A DNA stretch of 64,000 nt from JBAZDC01 sp041654595 (lineage in GTDB: Bacteria > Pseudomonadota > Gammaproteobacteria > Burkholderiales > Burkholderiaceae_B), in NCBI GenBank assembly GCA_964551305.1, contig CAZKBT010000007.1, positions 1 to 64,000 on the forward strand, read 5' to 3'. Position 1 is the first letter of the stretch; the number at the start of each line of letters is the position of its first letter. The notes under the pieces were generated by a model. The model was not told where the DNA came from, ran no database searches, and was given only the letters and a program-made list of their open reading frames with translations. Shown in pieces: positions 52,275-63,105 of the stretch. The translations under genes and the position numbers were made by a program.

Positions 52275-53432
52275 ATGGCAGCCCAATCCATTTCCGCTTC
52301 CGCCGTTTCCCAGACCAAGCGGCTGGTCATCAAAGTCGGCTCGTCGCTCGTCACCAACGAGGGCAAGGGCATCGATATGCAGGCGGTCATGCATTGGGCT
52401 AGGCAGATCGCCGGCCTGCATGCGCAAGGCAAGCAAGTCGTCCTGGTGTCCAGCGGCGCCATCGCCGAGGGCATGGCCAGGCTGGGCTGGCCACGGCGCC
52501 CGAAAGCCATGCATGAATTGCAGGCGGCGGCGGCTGTTGGACAAATGGGGCTGGTGCAGGCCTACGAGGCCGCCTTCGCCCGGCACGGCATACGCACCGC
52601 GCAGATCCTGCTGACGCACGAGGATCTGGCGGACCGTCGGCGCTATTTGAACGCGCGCAGCACGCTCTACACGCTGCTTGCGCTGGGCGTCGTGCCCATC
52701 GTCAATGAGAACGATACGGTCGTGACCGATGAAATCCGGCTGGGCGACAACGATACGCTCGGCGCGCTGGTCACCAATCTGATCGAAGCCGAGACCCTGG
52801 TCATCCTGACCGACCAGGCGGGCCTGTACGATGCCGACCCCCGCAAAAACCCGGACGCGGCCCTGATCACCGTCGCCCAGGCGGGCGACCCCGCCCTGGA
52901 AACCATGGCGGGCGGCTCGGGCAGCCAGATCGGCACGGGCGGAATGCTGACCAAGGTCCTGGCGGCCAAGCGCGCGGCCAACAGCGGCGGGCACACGGTC
53001 ATCGCGTCGGGCCGCGAGCCGAACGTGCTGCTGCGCCTGGCGGCGGGCGACGCGATCGGCACCGAACTGCGCGCCCTGTTGCCGATCCGCTCGGCGCGCC
53101 AACGCTGGCTGGCCAATCACCTGCGCCTGCGCGGCCGGATCACCCTGGATGCCGGCGCGGTCCGGGCGCTGACAGTGGACCACAAGAGCCTGCTGCCCAT
53201 CGGCGTCACCGCCGTCGAAGGCGAGTTCGAACGCGGCGACGTCGTGGCTTGCGTGGACATGCACGGCGTGGAATGCGGACGCGGCCTGATCAATTATTCC
53301 GCGGCGGATACGCGCCGCATCATGCGCCAGCCCAGCCATCGCATTGCATCGATACTGGGCAGCATGTCGGATACCGAACTCATGCATCGCGACAATATGG
53401 TGTTCGCGCCGCCTACTTCTGCGCGGCAATGA
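52275..53432 (+). CDS. proB: Glutamate 5-kinase ProB
   Basis: First step of proline synthesis: ATP-dependent phosphorylation of glutamate. The 385 residues comprise an amino acid kinase domain (KRLVIKVGSSLVTNEGKG, VLVSSGAIAEG, VVPIVNENDTVV, GDNDTLGALV, GTGGMLTKVLAAKRA) and a C-terminal PUA domain from ~290. ATG at 52275 is used; the longer frame overlaps obgE. The 3' end overlaps convergent lrp by 20 bases. Confidence 0.95.
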   Translation: MAAQSISASAVSQTKRLVIKVGSSLVTNEGKGIDMQAVMHWARQIAGLHAQGKQVVLVSSGAIAEGMARLGWPRRPKAMHELQAAAAVGQMGLVQAYEAAFARHGIRTAQILLTHEDLADRRRYLNARSTLYTLLALGVVPIVNENDTVVTDEIRLGDNDTLGALVTNLIEAETLVILTDQAGLYDADPRKNPDAALITVAQAGDPALETMAGGSGSQIGTGGMLTKVLAAKRAANSGGHTVIASGREPNVLLRLAAGDAIGTELRALLPIRSARQRWLANHLRLRGRITLDAGAVRALTVDHKSLLPIGVTAVEGEFERGDVVACVDMHGVECGRGLINYSAADTRRIMRQPSHRIASILGSMSDTELMHRDNMVFAPPTSARQ

Positions 53433-53901
53433 ACAGCGTCTCTTTGACTTCCTCCATGACCACACAGCTCTTGGTCTGGGTCACGCCGGGCAAGCGCAGC
53501 AGGATATCGCCCAGCAAGCTGCGGTACTGGCTGATCTCCTGGATCCTCGCCTTTACCAGATAATCGAAATCCCCCGAGACCAAATGGCATTCCTGCACCT
53601 GGGGAATACACAAGATCTCGCGCCGGAAATCGTCGAAGGTGCGATCCGATTTGCTGGACATGGAAATTTCGACGAACACCAGCAAGCCGGCATCCACGGC
53701 CTGCGGATTGACGCGCGCATAGTAGCCGGTTATGACGCCCTCGCGCTCCATGCGCTTGACCCGTTCGATGCACGGCGTTACCGTCAAGCCTACCTTGTCT
53801 GCCAGATCGGTCATGGACATGCGGCCGTCCAGCTGCAATAAATCCAGGATGCGCCTGTCCAGCTTGTCCAGGGCATGGACACTGTTACGTTCTTTACGCA
53901 C
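53413..53901 (-). CDS. lrp: Lrp/AsnC-family transcriptional regulator
   Basis: A 162-residue regulator with an N-terminal winged HTH (LDKLDRRILDLLQLDGRMSMTDLADKVGLTVTPCIERVKRMEREGVITGY) and a C-terminal RAM ligand domain (LLVFVEISMSSKSDRTFDDF, VSGDFDYLVKARIQ). GTG at 53901 is the start, with GGGGAG upstream. Divergent from dadA, so it most likely controls D-alanine/L-alanine use, as Lrp-type regulators of dadA do. The much longer open frame upstream is a shadow of dadA. Confidence 0.93.
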   Translation of the reverse strand: MRKERNSVHALDKLDRRILDLLQLDGRMSMTDLADKVGLTVTPCIERVKRMEREGVITGYYARVNPQAVDAGLLVFVEISMSSKSDRTFDDFRREILCIPQVQECHLVSGDFDYLVKARIQEISQYRSLLGDILLRLPGVTQTKSCVVMEEVKETLFIAAQK

Positions 53902-53984
53902 GATTCTCCCCTGCTTTTTCCCATGGTATAAGTGGTGGAGCGGCATCCGCGCCCCGACACCGGCAAATATTGCTGAAAAATCAC

Positions 53985-54009
53985 TTTTTCCTGCATTAAA
54001 CAGGAAAAA
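53985..54009. promoter_or_regulatory. Inverted repeat in the lrp-dadA divergent region, candidate Lrp operator
   Basis: Perfect 9-base arms TTTTTCCTG (53985-53993) and CAGGAAAAA (54001-54009) around CATTAAA, in the AT-rich 195-base gap between lrp and dadA. Its position suits an Lrp-type site; sequence alone cannot confirm it. Confidence 0.45.
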
Positions 54010-54096
54010 ACACCAAAAACAAAAAATGTTCGCAATAATTTTCTGGCAGTACTCCCTTATGATCCTGAAAATCGACCATACTTTACGATCAAGATT

Positions 54097-55347
54097 ATGA
54101 AAATCATCGTGCTGGGCGCCGGCGTCGTCGGCGTCAGTTCCGCGTATTTCCTGGCCAAGCAGGGCCACGAAGTCACGGTGTTGGAGCGCCAACCTGCTTC
54201 CGCGCTCGAAACCAGCTTTGCCAACGCAGGGCAAATATCCTACGGCTATTCGTCCCCGTGGGCCGCGCCCGGCGTGCCGCTCAAAGCGCTCAAGTGGATG
54301 TTCGCAGAACACCCGCCGCTCACCATACGGCCCGACGGCAGCTTGTTCCAATTGAAGTGGATGTTCCAGATGTGGAGGAACTGTACGGCCAAGCGCTACG
54401 CCATCAACAAAGAACGCATGGTGCGCCTGTCCAGCTACAGCCGCCTCTGTCTGAGCCAATTGCGCAACGACATATCGATCCAGTATGAAGGCCGTCAACA
54501 GGGAACGCTGCAGCTGTTCCGCACGCAGCAGCAGCTGGATGCCGCCGCCAACGACATGAGGATATTGAAAGAGGCGGGCGTGCCGTACGAGCTGCTGTAC
54601 AGCCGCGATCTGCACAAAGTGGAGCCCGCCTTGGCGCACGCCGGACACAAGCTGGTCGGAGGCCTGCGCACGATCGACGACGAAACGGGCGACTGTCAGA
54701 TGTTCACCACTCAGCTGACCGAGCAAGCCAGGAAACTGGGGGTCGACTTCCGCTTCGACATCGACATCCAGAAGCTGCATGCCGACGGCGGCGCGGTCTC
54801 GGGCGTGCAGTGCGGCAACGATCTGCTGACCGCCGACGCCTATGTGGTCGCCCTGGGCTCCTATTCGACGCGCATGCTCTCGCACATCCTGTCCTTGCCG
54901 GTCTACCCGCTGAAAGGCTACTCGATCACCGTTCCCATCGTCGACGAAAGCCGCGCGCCAATGTCGACCTTGCTGGACGAAACCTACAAGATCGCCATCA
55001 CGCGTTTCGACAAACGCATCCGGGTCGGCGGCATGGCCGAGATCGTCGGCTACGACAAGACCTTGAACGACAAGCGCAGGCAAACGCTCGAAATGGTCCT
55101 GGGCGATCTGTTCGCCGGCAGCTACGGCACGACGGAAACGTCGTTCTGGACCGGCCTGCGTCCGAAAACGCCCGACAGCACGCCGATCATCGGCGCCACG
55201 CCGGTGAAGAACCTGTTCTTGAACACCGGCCACGGCACCCTGGGATGGACGATGGCCTGTGGCAGCGGCCAATTGCTGGCCGACATCATCAGCGGCAATC
55301 CCACCGCTATCCGCAGCGACGATCTGAATATCAGCCGATACCTGTAG
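54097..55347 (+). CDS. dadA: D-amino acid dehydrogenase DadA
   Basis: FAD-dependent membrane-associated dehydrogenase (416 residues) that oxidises D-amino acids such as D-alanine and passes electrons to the respiratory chain. The N-terminal dinucleotide fold is KIIVLGAGVVGVSSAYFLAKQGHEVTVLERQ, and GQISYGYSSPWAAPGVPLKALKWMF is specific for DadA. The C-terminus GHGTLGWTMACGSGQLLAD closes the FAD site. Divergent from lrp. Confidence 0.95.
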   Translation: MKIIVLGAGVVGVSSAYFLAKQGHEVTVLERQPASALETSFANAGQISYGYSSPWAAPGVPLKALKWMFAEHPPLTIRPDGSLFQLKWMFQMWRNCTAKRYAINKERMVRLSSYSRLCLSQLRNDISIQYEGRQQGTLQLFRTQQQLDAAANDMRILKEAGVPYELLYSRDLHKVEPALAHAGHKLVGGLRTIDDETGDCQMFTTQLTEQARKLGVDFRFDIDIQKLHADGGAVSGVQCGNDLLTADAYVVALGSYSTRMLSHILSLPVYPLKGYSITVPIVDESRAPMSTLLDETYKIAITRFDKRIRVGGMAEIVGYDKTLNDKRRQTLEMVLGDLFAGSYGTTETSFWTGLRPKTPDSTPIIGATPVKNLFLNTGHGTLGWTMACGSGQLLADIISGNPTAIRSDDLNISRYL

Positions 55348-55354
55348 GACACGG

Positions 55355-56161
55355 TCAGACCACTCCGGTAAACATGTACCCCCAGTTATGCAGGGACTTT
55401 ACAGGGCACGACACGCCGTGCCCCTTGAGTTTCGCGCGCAAGCGGCTGACCATGACTCCAAGCCGGCCGGGACGAGGTGCCGGTTGCGGCCCGACGCCAG
55501 CATGGCTGGACCCCATGCCCGCTAGCAGCTGCTCGTGCGTCACGCGTAGATCCGGCGAACCCAGCAGTATTTTCATAAAGCAGCGCTCGTTGGTGGTCAG
55601 CCGTATGCGCACGCCTTCCGGACTGACCAGCACCCAGTTATGCTCGTCCAGGCGCCAGCGCGGCGCGGCGCTTTCATCGTGTCCAAGCAGAGACGCCTGG
55701 CAGAAACGCGATTGCAGACGCAGCAAAATGGCGGCCAGCAAGCCTGCGTGCGACGTCGCCATGCAATAGTTGTCGACCCCGCTTTGAAGCACCTGAGTCA
55801 ATGCCATGTCGCTAGCACTATCCATCAAAGCCACGATGGCATGCGGCGCCTGGTGAGCCCGCAGGCTCATGGCGACGGAACAAATTTCCACGACGCTGCC
55901 CGTCAGAACGAAAATCGTCCGGGCCTCGCCGCTTTTTCCGGACTGCGCCTTCTTGAGCAGTTGCGCGACGTCGATGCAGAGCTCCACTTGAAAACCCAGG
56001 CCCTTGATGTCTTCGATACGTCTTCTTCCCACCGGCGCCGTTCCCGCGGGCGAGGCGGCATAATAAATCACGATCGGCGTGGCGCAAACCGTCCGGACGT
56101 CGGCCTCTTTTATCTGCGATATCACGTTGCGCGGCTCGAAGTGCGATCGATCTTGCGGCAT
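55355..56161 (-). CDS. OmpR-type winged-helix regulator with degenerate receiver
   Basis: A 268-residue protein. Residues ~165-265 form an OmpR/PhoB DNA-binding domain (WVLVSPEGVRIRLTTNERCFMKILLGSP, VMVSRLRAKLKG, VKSLHNWGYMF). Residues ~25-150 follow an alpha/beta receiver-like pattern, but the segment IFVLTGSVVEI lacks the phospho-acceptor Asp and there is no acidic pair at the N-terminus. It is probably phosphorylation-independent. Convergent with dadA and divergent from an XRE regulator; target genes unknown. Confidence 0.75.
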   Translation of the reverse strand: MPQDRSHFEPRNVISQIKEADVRTVCATPIVIYYAASPAGTAPVGRRRIEDIKGLGFQVELCIDVAQLLKKAQSGKSGEARTIFVLTGSVVEICSVAMSLRAHQAPHAIVALMDSASDMALTQVLQSGVDNYCMATSHAGLLAAILLRLQSRFCQASLLGHDESAAPRWRLDEHNWVLVSPEGVRIRLTTNERCFMKILLGSPDLRVTHEQLLAGMGSSHAGVGPQPAPRPGRLGVMVSRLRAKLKGHGVSCPVKSLHNWGYMFTGVV

Positions 56162-56290
56162 ATGGACCTCTTCTTCTGAGTGAAAGCGGATGAACGGATT
56201 CCAACCAGCGCTTACCTGGCCTGGCTAATTAATCACAATCGTATTTATTTTATTACCACTGTGTTTGAATTTAATCGTTCAATCACAGAC

Positions 56291-56698
56291 GTGAATCAGT
56301 TCTCCGATCGTCTTCGTCATGCCAGGAAACTGCGTGGATTGAGCCAAGCGCAGCTCGCACACGCCTGCGGCCTTTCACAAGGCGCGATCGCCAATTATGA
56401 AAGCAGGGCTCGTCGGCACGCGAAGGACATCTTTCGCCTTGCGCAAGCGCTGAACGTCAATGCCGAGTGGCTGGGCACCGGCGCCGGTCCCATCGAGCCG
56501 ATGGCCGCCTGGCCGAGCTGGACCGCATCTGCTCCCCATACCCTGTCCGACAAACTGCCGGAGCAGCGCCCCGCTTGGCCGTTCGCCAACATATCCCCCT
56601 CGGTGTACTGGTCGCTGACCGACAACGAACGCGCCATGTTAGAGCAGGCGCTCATAGGCATGCTCGCGGCATTAGGCAAGAAAAATACCGGCATTTGA
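56291..56698 (+). CDS. XRE-family HTH regulator
   Basis: A 135-residue protein with an N-terminal Cro/C1-type HTH: FSDRLRHARKLRGLSQAQLAHACGLSQGAIANYESRARRHAKDIFRLAQALNVNAEWLGTG. The remaining half has no recognised domain. GTG at 56291 is chosen because the sequence before it (56212-56290) is AT-rich and promoter-like and the HTH starts at once; GTG at 56180 would add 37 residues of poor composition. It stands alone before the thiC riboswitch. Confidence 0.75.
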   Translation: MNQFSDRLRHARKLRGLSQAQLAHACGLSQGAIANYESRARRHAKDIFRLAQALNVNAEWLGTGAGPIEPMAAWPSWTASAPHTLSDKLPEQRPAWPFANISPSVYWSLTDNERAMLEQALIGMLAALGKKNTGI

Positions 56699-56732
56699 CA
56701 CAGTTAGCGGCGCCTGGCCTATACTTCGGCGT

Positions 56733-56824
56733 ACGCAGGGGTACTTGCGGCCGGAACACGCGGCTCGCAGGTTGAGAAAAACCCTCCGAACCAGTACGGA
56801 TAATGCCGACGCTGGGAGCGTAGC
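56733..56824 (+). ncRNA. TPP (THI-box) riboswitch of thiC
   Basis: The aptamer elements appear in order: GCAGGGGTACTTGCGG at the 5' side, GTTGAGAAAAACCCTCCGAACC with the pyrimidine-sensing CUGAGA-like bulge (here TTGAGA), GTACGGATAATGCCGACG as the pyrophosphate-sensing helix, and CTGGGAGCG at the 3' side. It precedes thiC by ~70 bases, the standard place. Binding of thiamine pyrophosphate would lower thiC expression. Confidence 0.9.
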
Positions 56825-56892
56825 CGCCACGCCATAGCGCATCATCACGGTTTCTCCCTCTTCGGCTCCAGCACTTTTTTTTGGAGCTTCAC

Positions 56893-58806
<1,914 letters not shown>

Positions 58807-58904
58807 GCGCCAGCCCGGCGGCAGGCATCGGATGGGCGAGACGCTCGACTCCCGGCCCATCCGTCCGCGGCAACCAGGCAAAGCCCAAAAACGGCGGAAC
58901 GGCA

Positions 58905-58928
58905 AAACGGCTGCTCGCGCAGCCGTTT
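58905..58928. terminator. Terminator between convergent thiC and the OmpA-type gene
   Basis: AAACGGCTGC (58905-58914) pairs perfectly with GCAGCCGTTT (58919-58928), loop TCGC. T-rich sequence follows on both strands (GTTTCGTT on plus, CCGTTTTG on minus), so it can serve both convergent genes. Confidence 0.82.
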
Positions 58929-58976
58929 CGTTCATGCCGAAGGCGATTAGACCTTTACGGCAGTCCTGCCGAATGC

Positions 58977-59627
58977 CTACTGCTTGACGGCATACAAGTA
59001 CAGTTCCACACGCCGATTCGCCGCGCGGCCTTCCGCAGTCGCATTGTCGCCGACCGGCTCGCTCGAAGCCCTGCCTTCCGCGGTCAGATTCGCCACGGGA
59101 ACGCCTTGCTGCGCCAGATAGTTCCCCACCGCGCGCGCGCGGTTGACCGACAAGGTCTGGTTCGTGGCCGCCGACCCGGTGCTGTCGGTATGGCCGATCG
59201 CTTTTGCCCGCAGTTCGGGATGCTGCACCAGCGCGCGAGCCACGCTGTCCAGGACGGGCAACAGGGCGGGCTTCAAGTCGTACTTGCCGGTGTCGAACGA
59301 CACATTGCTGGGAATATTGACACGCAACGTGCCGTCCGCCATTTCGGTGACGTCCACGCCCAGATCGCTGGCGCCGGATTTCTGCACGTCATTCTTGATC
59401 TTGGACCAGTTATAGCCCACGATTCCTCCGGCCACGGCGCCCACGCCCGCGCCGATCAGGGCCGCCTTGCTGCTGTCGCCGATCAGCGCGCCGAGCCCAG
59501 CGCCGATCGCAGCGCCCGCGCCGGTACCGATAGCCGTGTTATTGCCCGTGGTGCTCGCGCAGCCCGCCACCAAGGCCGCAATGGAAATAAAGGTCGTAAG
59601 ACGGCACGTACGCATGGAAACGCTCAT
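58977..59627 (-). CDS. OmpA-family lipoprotein with glycine-zipper segment
   Basis: A 216-residue outer-membrane lipoprotein: signal with lipobox LVAGCAS (Cys at ~23), a glycine-zipper stretch GTGAGAAIGAGLGALIGDSSKAALIGAGVGAVAGGIVGY at ~34-71, then a C-terminal OmpA peptidoglycan-binding domain (VSFDTGKYDLKPALLPVLDSVARAL, GHTDSTGSAATNQTLSVNRARAVGNYL, GRASSEPVGDNATAEGRAANRRVELYL). GGGAGAG precedes the ATG at 59627. It resembles YiaD-type proteins that tie the outer membrane to the wall. Confidence 0.92.
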   Translation of the reverse strand: MSVSMRTCRLTTFISIAALVAGCASTTGNNTAIGTGAGAAIGAGLGALIGDSSKAALIGAGVGAVAGGIVGYNWSKIKNDVQKSGASDLGVDVTEMADGTLRVNIPSNVSFDTGKYDLKPALLPVLDSVARALVQHPELRAKAIGHTDSTGSAATNQTLSVNRARAVGNYLAQQGVPVANLTAEGRASSEPVGDNATAEGRAANRRVELYLYAVKQ

Positions 59628-59832
59628 TGGACTCTCCCGGTTTTTTTGCTTCGTTTAGGGTGCTCGGAGCGCAGCTCGCATCGAACCACGCCTCAACGAG
59701 AGTATATGGTATCAGGCGTATACTGCAACGCCACGCAATTCCGGCAAAGCGTATTATTTTTAACGTTTATTAACGATCTCTTGTGCGGCGCAGCAGGCGC
59801 CGTCCCGCCGACGGCGGCTCGCGTCCGGCCGC

Positions 59833-60573
59833 TCAACTCAAAATCTGGCTGAGAAAGAACCGGGTCCGGTCGTTTTGAGGCGAATCGAAGAACGCATCGG
59901 GCGTGTTGCTCTCGATGATTTCCCCCTGATCCATGAAAATGACCTGGTCCGCGACTTTGCGGGCAAAGCCCATTTCATGCGTCACGCACAGCATGGTCAT
60001 GCCGCTTTCCTCGGCCAACTCCACCATCACGTCCAGCACTTCCTTGACCATCTCCGGATCGAGCGCGGAGGTCGGCTCATCGAACAACATGATCTTGGGG
60101 CTCATGCACAATGAGCGCGCGATCGCGACACGCTGCTGCTGGCCGCCGGACAACTGCCCCGGAAACTTGTTCGCCTGCTCCGGAATGCGAACGCGCTCCA
60201 GGTAGTTCATCGCATTGGCCTCGGCCTGCTTGCGCGGCTGCTTGAGCACCCAGATCGGGCCCAGCGTCAGGTTCTCCAGCACGGTCAGGTGCGGGAAAAG
60301 ATTGAAATGCTGGAATACCATGCCCACGTCCCGCCGTATCGTCTCGATCTGCTTCAGGTCATTGGTCAGTTCGACGCCGTCGACGATGATTTTCCCCGTT
60401 TGATGCTCCTCGAGCCGGTTGATGCAGCGGATCAGCGTCGACTTGCCCGAGCCGGACGGGCCGCAGATCACAATGCGCTCACCCGCCGCGACATTCAGAT
60501 TGATGTCGCGCAGCACGTGGAATTTGCCGAACCACTTGTTGACGTTTTCCATGCGTATGATGGCATCTGCCAT
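59833..60573 (-). CDS. Polar amino-acid ABC transporter ATP-binding protein (AapP/GlnQ type)
   Basis: A 246-residue ATPase of the polar amino-acid importer family: Walker A GPSGSGKST, Q-loop VFQHFNLFPHLTVLEN, signature LSGGQQQR, Walker B IMLFDEPTSALDPE, H-loop CVTHEMGFARKVADQVIFMDQG. The ATG at 60573 has GGGAAA upstream and gives MADAIIRMEN; ATG at 60624 overlaps the permease stop by ATGA and is also possible. Third gene of the aapQ-aapM-aapP order. Confidence 0.9.
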   Translation of the reverse strand: MADAIIRMENVNKWFGKFHVLRDINLNVAAGERIVICGPSGSGKSTLIRCINRLEEHQTGKIIVDGVELTNDLKQIETIRRDVGMVFQHFNLFPHLTVLENLTLGPIWVLKQPRKQAEANAMNYLERVRIPEQANKFPGQLSGGQQQRVAIARSLCMSPKIMLFDEPTSALDPEMVKEVLDVMVELAEESGMTMLCVTHEMGFARKVADQVIFMDQGEIIESNTPDAFFDSPQNDRTRFFLSQILS

Positions 60574-60620
60574 GATCGTATTTCCCATAATGCGTCGCTG
60601 CGCCGGCGCAAGAGCGCGCC

Positions 60621-61718
60621 TCATCGCTCATACCCCGTCTGCAAGCGCCTTTCCAGCGCCTGGCTGTAACGGGATATCGAAAAGCAAAAGACGAAGTAGA
60701 TGACCGCGATGAACAAGTACGCCTCGACGCTGAATCCGCGCCATTGCGCGTCGGCGACCGCCGCTTTGGCGGCTTGCGTCAGGTCGAAAATGCCGATCAC
60801 GACCACCAGCGACGTGTCCTTGAACAGCGAGATGAAAATGCCGACCAGCGGCGGGATGACGATACGCAGGGCCTGCGGCAATATGATTTTCCGCATCTGC
60901 TGCCAATACCTCAGCCCCAGGGAGTCGGCGCCCTCGTACTGGCCCTTGGGAATGGCTTGCAGGCCGCCGCGAACGGTTTCGGCGATGTAGGCGGCGGCGA
61001 ACAGGACAATGGCAATCTGCGCCCGCAGCAGTTTGTCGATGCTGAAGCCTTCCGGCAGGAACAGCGGCAGCATCACCGACGACATGAACAGCAGGCTGAT
61101 CAGGGGCACACCGCGTATCAGCTCGATATAGACCACGCACAAGGCCTTGACCGCCGGCATGCGGCTGCGCCTGCCCAGGGCCAGCAGCAGCCCGAACGGA
61201 AAGGCGAACGCGATGCCGAACGTCGCGAGGATCAGAGTCAGGGGTAGCCCGCCCCAACGCGAATTTTCGACATAGCTCAGGCCGAATACGCCGCCCCACA
61301 TCAATACGGCGACCAGGGTCAACGCCACGGCCCAGATCACGATCAGCCAGGGTCTCCAGAACCACCGGATCGCGCTGCACACGATGACGGCGATCAGGAT
61401 GACGCCGGCCAGCATGGAGCGCCACTGCTCGTCATACGGATACGTGCCGAACAGGATGAGCCTATGCTTTTCGGCGATGAACGCCCAGCAGGCACCGCCC
61501 GAAGACCGGCATTCCTGGGCATTGGCGGCGCTGAAGTCCGCCTTGATGAACAGCCATTCGACACAAGCCGGCACCACCATCAGCAACAGCCAAGCCAGCA
61601 GCACCGTCAGCAAGGTGTTCAAGGGCGATGAAAAAAGACCGGCGCGCAGGCGCGTCCACCCGTTCTGGGCGTAGGCGGGAGGCGCGCCGATGCCTTGCCC
61701 GGAAGGAGAAGGCGCCAT
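60621..61718 (-). CDS. Polar amino-acid ABC transporter permease (AapM type)
   Basis: A 365-residue inner-membrane permease with ~8 helices; the long N-terminal part (WLLLMVVPACVEWLFIKADF, FIAEKHRLILFGTYPYDEQWR) is typical of AapM/YhdY. The permease signature with the EAA loop is YIAETVRGGLQAIPKGQYEGADSLGLRYWQQMRKIILPQALRIVIPPLVG. The ATG directly follows the stop of the partner permease gene. Confidence 0.9.
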   Translation of the reverse strand: MAPSPSGQGIGAPPAYAQNGWTRLRAGLFSSPLNTLLTVLLAWLLLMVVPACVEWLFIKADFSAANAQECRSSGGACWAFIAEKHRLILFGTYPYDEQWRSMLAGVILIAVIVCSAIRWFWRPWLIVIWAVALTLVAVLMWGGVFGLSYVENSRWGGLPLTLILATFGIAFAFPFGLLLALGRRSRMPAVKALCVVYIELIRGVPLISLLFMSSVMLPLFLPEGFSIDKLLRAQIAIVLFAAAYIAETVRGGLQAIPKGQYEGADSLGLRYWQQMRKIILPQALRIVIPPLVGIFISLFKDTSLVVVIGIFDLTQAAKAAVADAQWRGFSVEAYLFIAVIYFVFCFSISRYSQALERRLQTGYER

Positions 61719-62903
61719 CTACCGCTCCACCAGCGCGATGCGCTTGTTGTACCAATTCATGAACAGCGAAATCGACAGGCTGACCGTCAAATAGGCCGCC
61801 ATGATGATCAACACGCCTTCGATGGCCTGACCCGTCTGATTGAGCGTCGTATTGACGACGGACACAATATCCGGATAGCCGATGGCCACCGCCAGGGAAC
61901 TGTTCTTCGTCAGGTTCAGATATTGGCTGGTCATGGGCGGAACGATGACGCGCAAAGCCTGCGGCAAAATGACCAGCCGCAGAATCCGCGCGCGGGAGAG
62001 ACCCAGGGCGCCGGCGGCCTCCCACTGGCCCCGGCTGACCGACTGGATGCCCGAACGCACGACTTCCGCCGTGAAGGCCGAGGTGTAGACGACGAGGCCC
62101 AAAAGCAACGCCGTGAATTCCGGCGACAAGGTAATGCCGCCGCGAAAGTTGAATCCCTGCAGGACGGGAACGTCCAGGCTGAGCGATCCACCGCCGAGCA
62201 GCCAGCCCCCTGCCGGAAAAGCGACCAGCAGGCCCAAGGCGATCCGGCCCAAAGGAACGACTTCGCCGGTGGCGTGCTGGCGGCGCCGCGCCCAATGCGC
62301 CGCCGCGAGGATGGCGGCGATCGCCAGCGCCAATCCTGCCGCGATCCCATCCAGCGCATTACCCTGGATGGAAGGCAGGGCCACACCGCGATTGGACACG
62401 AACACGCCCGGCAGCAAGGCCAGCGCCTGGCGCGGCCCCGGCATGTTCTCGGTGATAAGGGCGTACCAGAAAAAAAGCTGCAGCAGCAGCGGGACGTTGC
62501 GGATGACTTCGACGTAAGCGCCCGCCACCCGGGACACCAGCCAGTTTTTCGACAAGCGCGCCACGCCCAGCAGCGTGCCCAACAGCGTCGCGGCGATGAT
62601 GCCGATGACGGATACCCGGAGGGTATTGAGCAAGCCGATCATGATCGCCCGGCCGTACGTATCGGTCGGCGCATAAGGCATCATGGTCTCGCCGATGGCA
62701 AAGCCCGCCTCGCGGCCGAGGAAGTCGAAGCCGGTGGAAATATTGCGGGCCGACAAATTGTGCAGCGTGTTGGAAACCAGATACCAGACACCCGTCCCGA
62801 CGATGCCGACGATCAGGACCTGGTAAATGAGCGATCTCGTTCCCGGATCGTTCCAGGCCAGCCGCCTTTTAGGGCTCGATGAAATAGGCATATGATCCGC
62901 CAT
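61719..62903 (-). CDS. Polar amino-acid ABC transporter permease (AapQ type)
   Basis: A 394-residue permease of the AapQ/YhdX type: helices at ~25-45, ~85-110 and from ~180 on, with GFDFLGREAGFAIGETMMPYAPTDTYGRA after TM1 and the EAA loop TAEVVRSGIQSVSRGQWEAAGALGLSRARILRLVILPQALRVIVPP. It is first in the leftward operon and divergent from ftsE. No periplasmic binding-protein gene precedes it, although one is normally the first gene of this operon. Confidence 0.9.
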   Translation of the reverse strand: MADHMPISSSPKRRLAWNDPGTRSLIYQVLIVGIVGTGVWYLVSNTLHNLSARNISTGFDFLGREAGFAIGETMMPYAPTDTYGRAIMIGLLNTLRVSVIGIIAATLLGTLLGVARLSKNWLVSRVAGAYVEVIRNVPLLLQLFFWYALITENMPGPRQALALLPGVFVSNRGVALPSIQGNALDGIAAGLALAIAAILAAAHWARRRQHATGEVVPLGRIALGLLVAFPAGGWLLGGGSLSLDVPVLQGFNFRGGITLSPEFTALLLGLVVYTSAFTAEVVRSGIQSVSRGQWEAAGALGLSRARILRLVILPQALRVIVPPMTSQYLNLTKNSSLAVAIGYPDIVSVVNTTLNQTGQAIEGVLIIMAAYLTVSLSISLFMNWYNKRIALVER

Positions 62904-63105
62904 GAAAATCCGATGGTGTAGACTCGAACGGGACGCCGTCCTCCGCTTCGACCGGTGGCCGCCAAAATAGTAAGTTAAAACATTTTAGGAAAAGACGCCC
63001 GTCGGGACGCATCGGCCAAGCATACCAAAGTAAAATGCATGGATTATCCGGGCGGGTTCGCGCGCCGCGCGCCGCCGTCAACCTGCTCTCGAGCACTATG
63101 CCGAA

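Noticed and set aside
52035..53465. 476-codon open frame on the minus strand
   Set aside because: It is antisense to obgE and proB, rich in Arg/Gln/His as expected from a shadow frame of GC-rich coding DNA, and has no domain.
53902..55272. Long N-terminal extension of the lrp open frame
   Set aside because: Runs antisense through dadA; the HTH domain starts right after a GTG with a good ribosome site at 53901.
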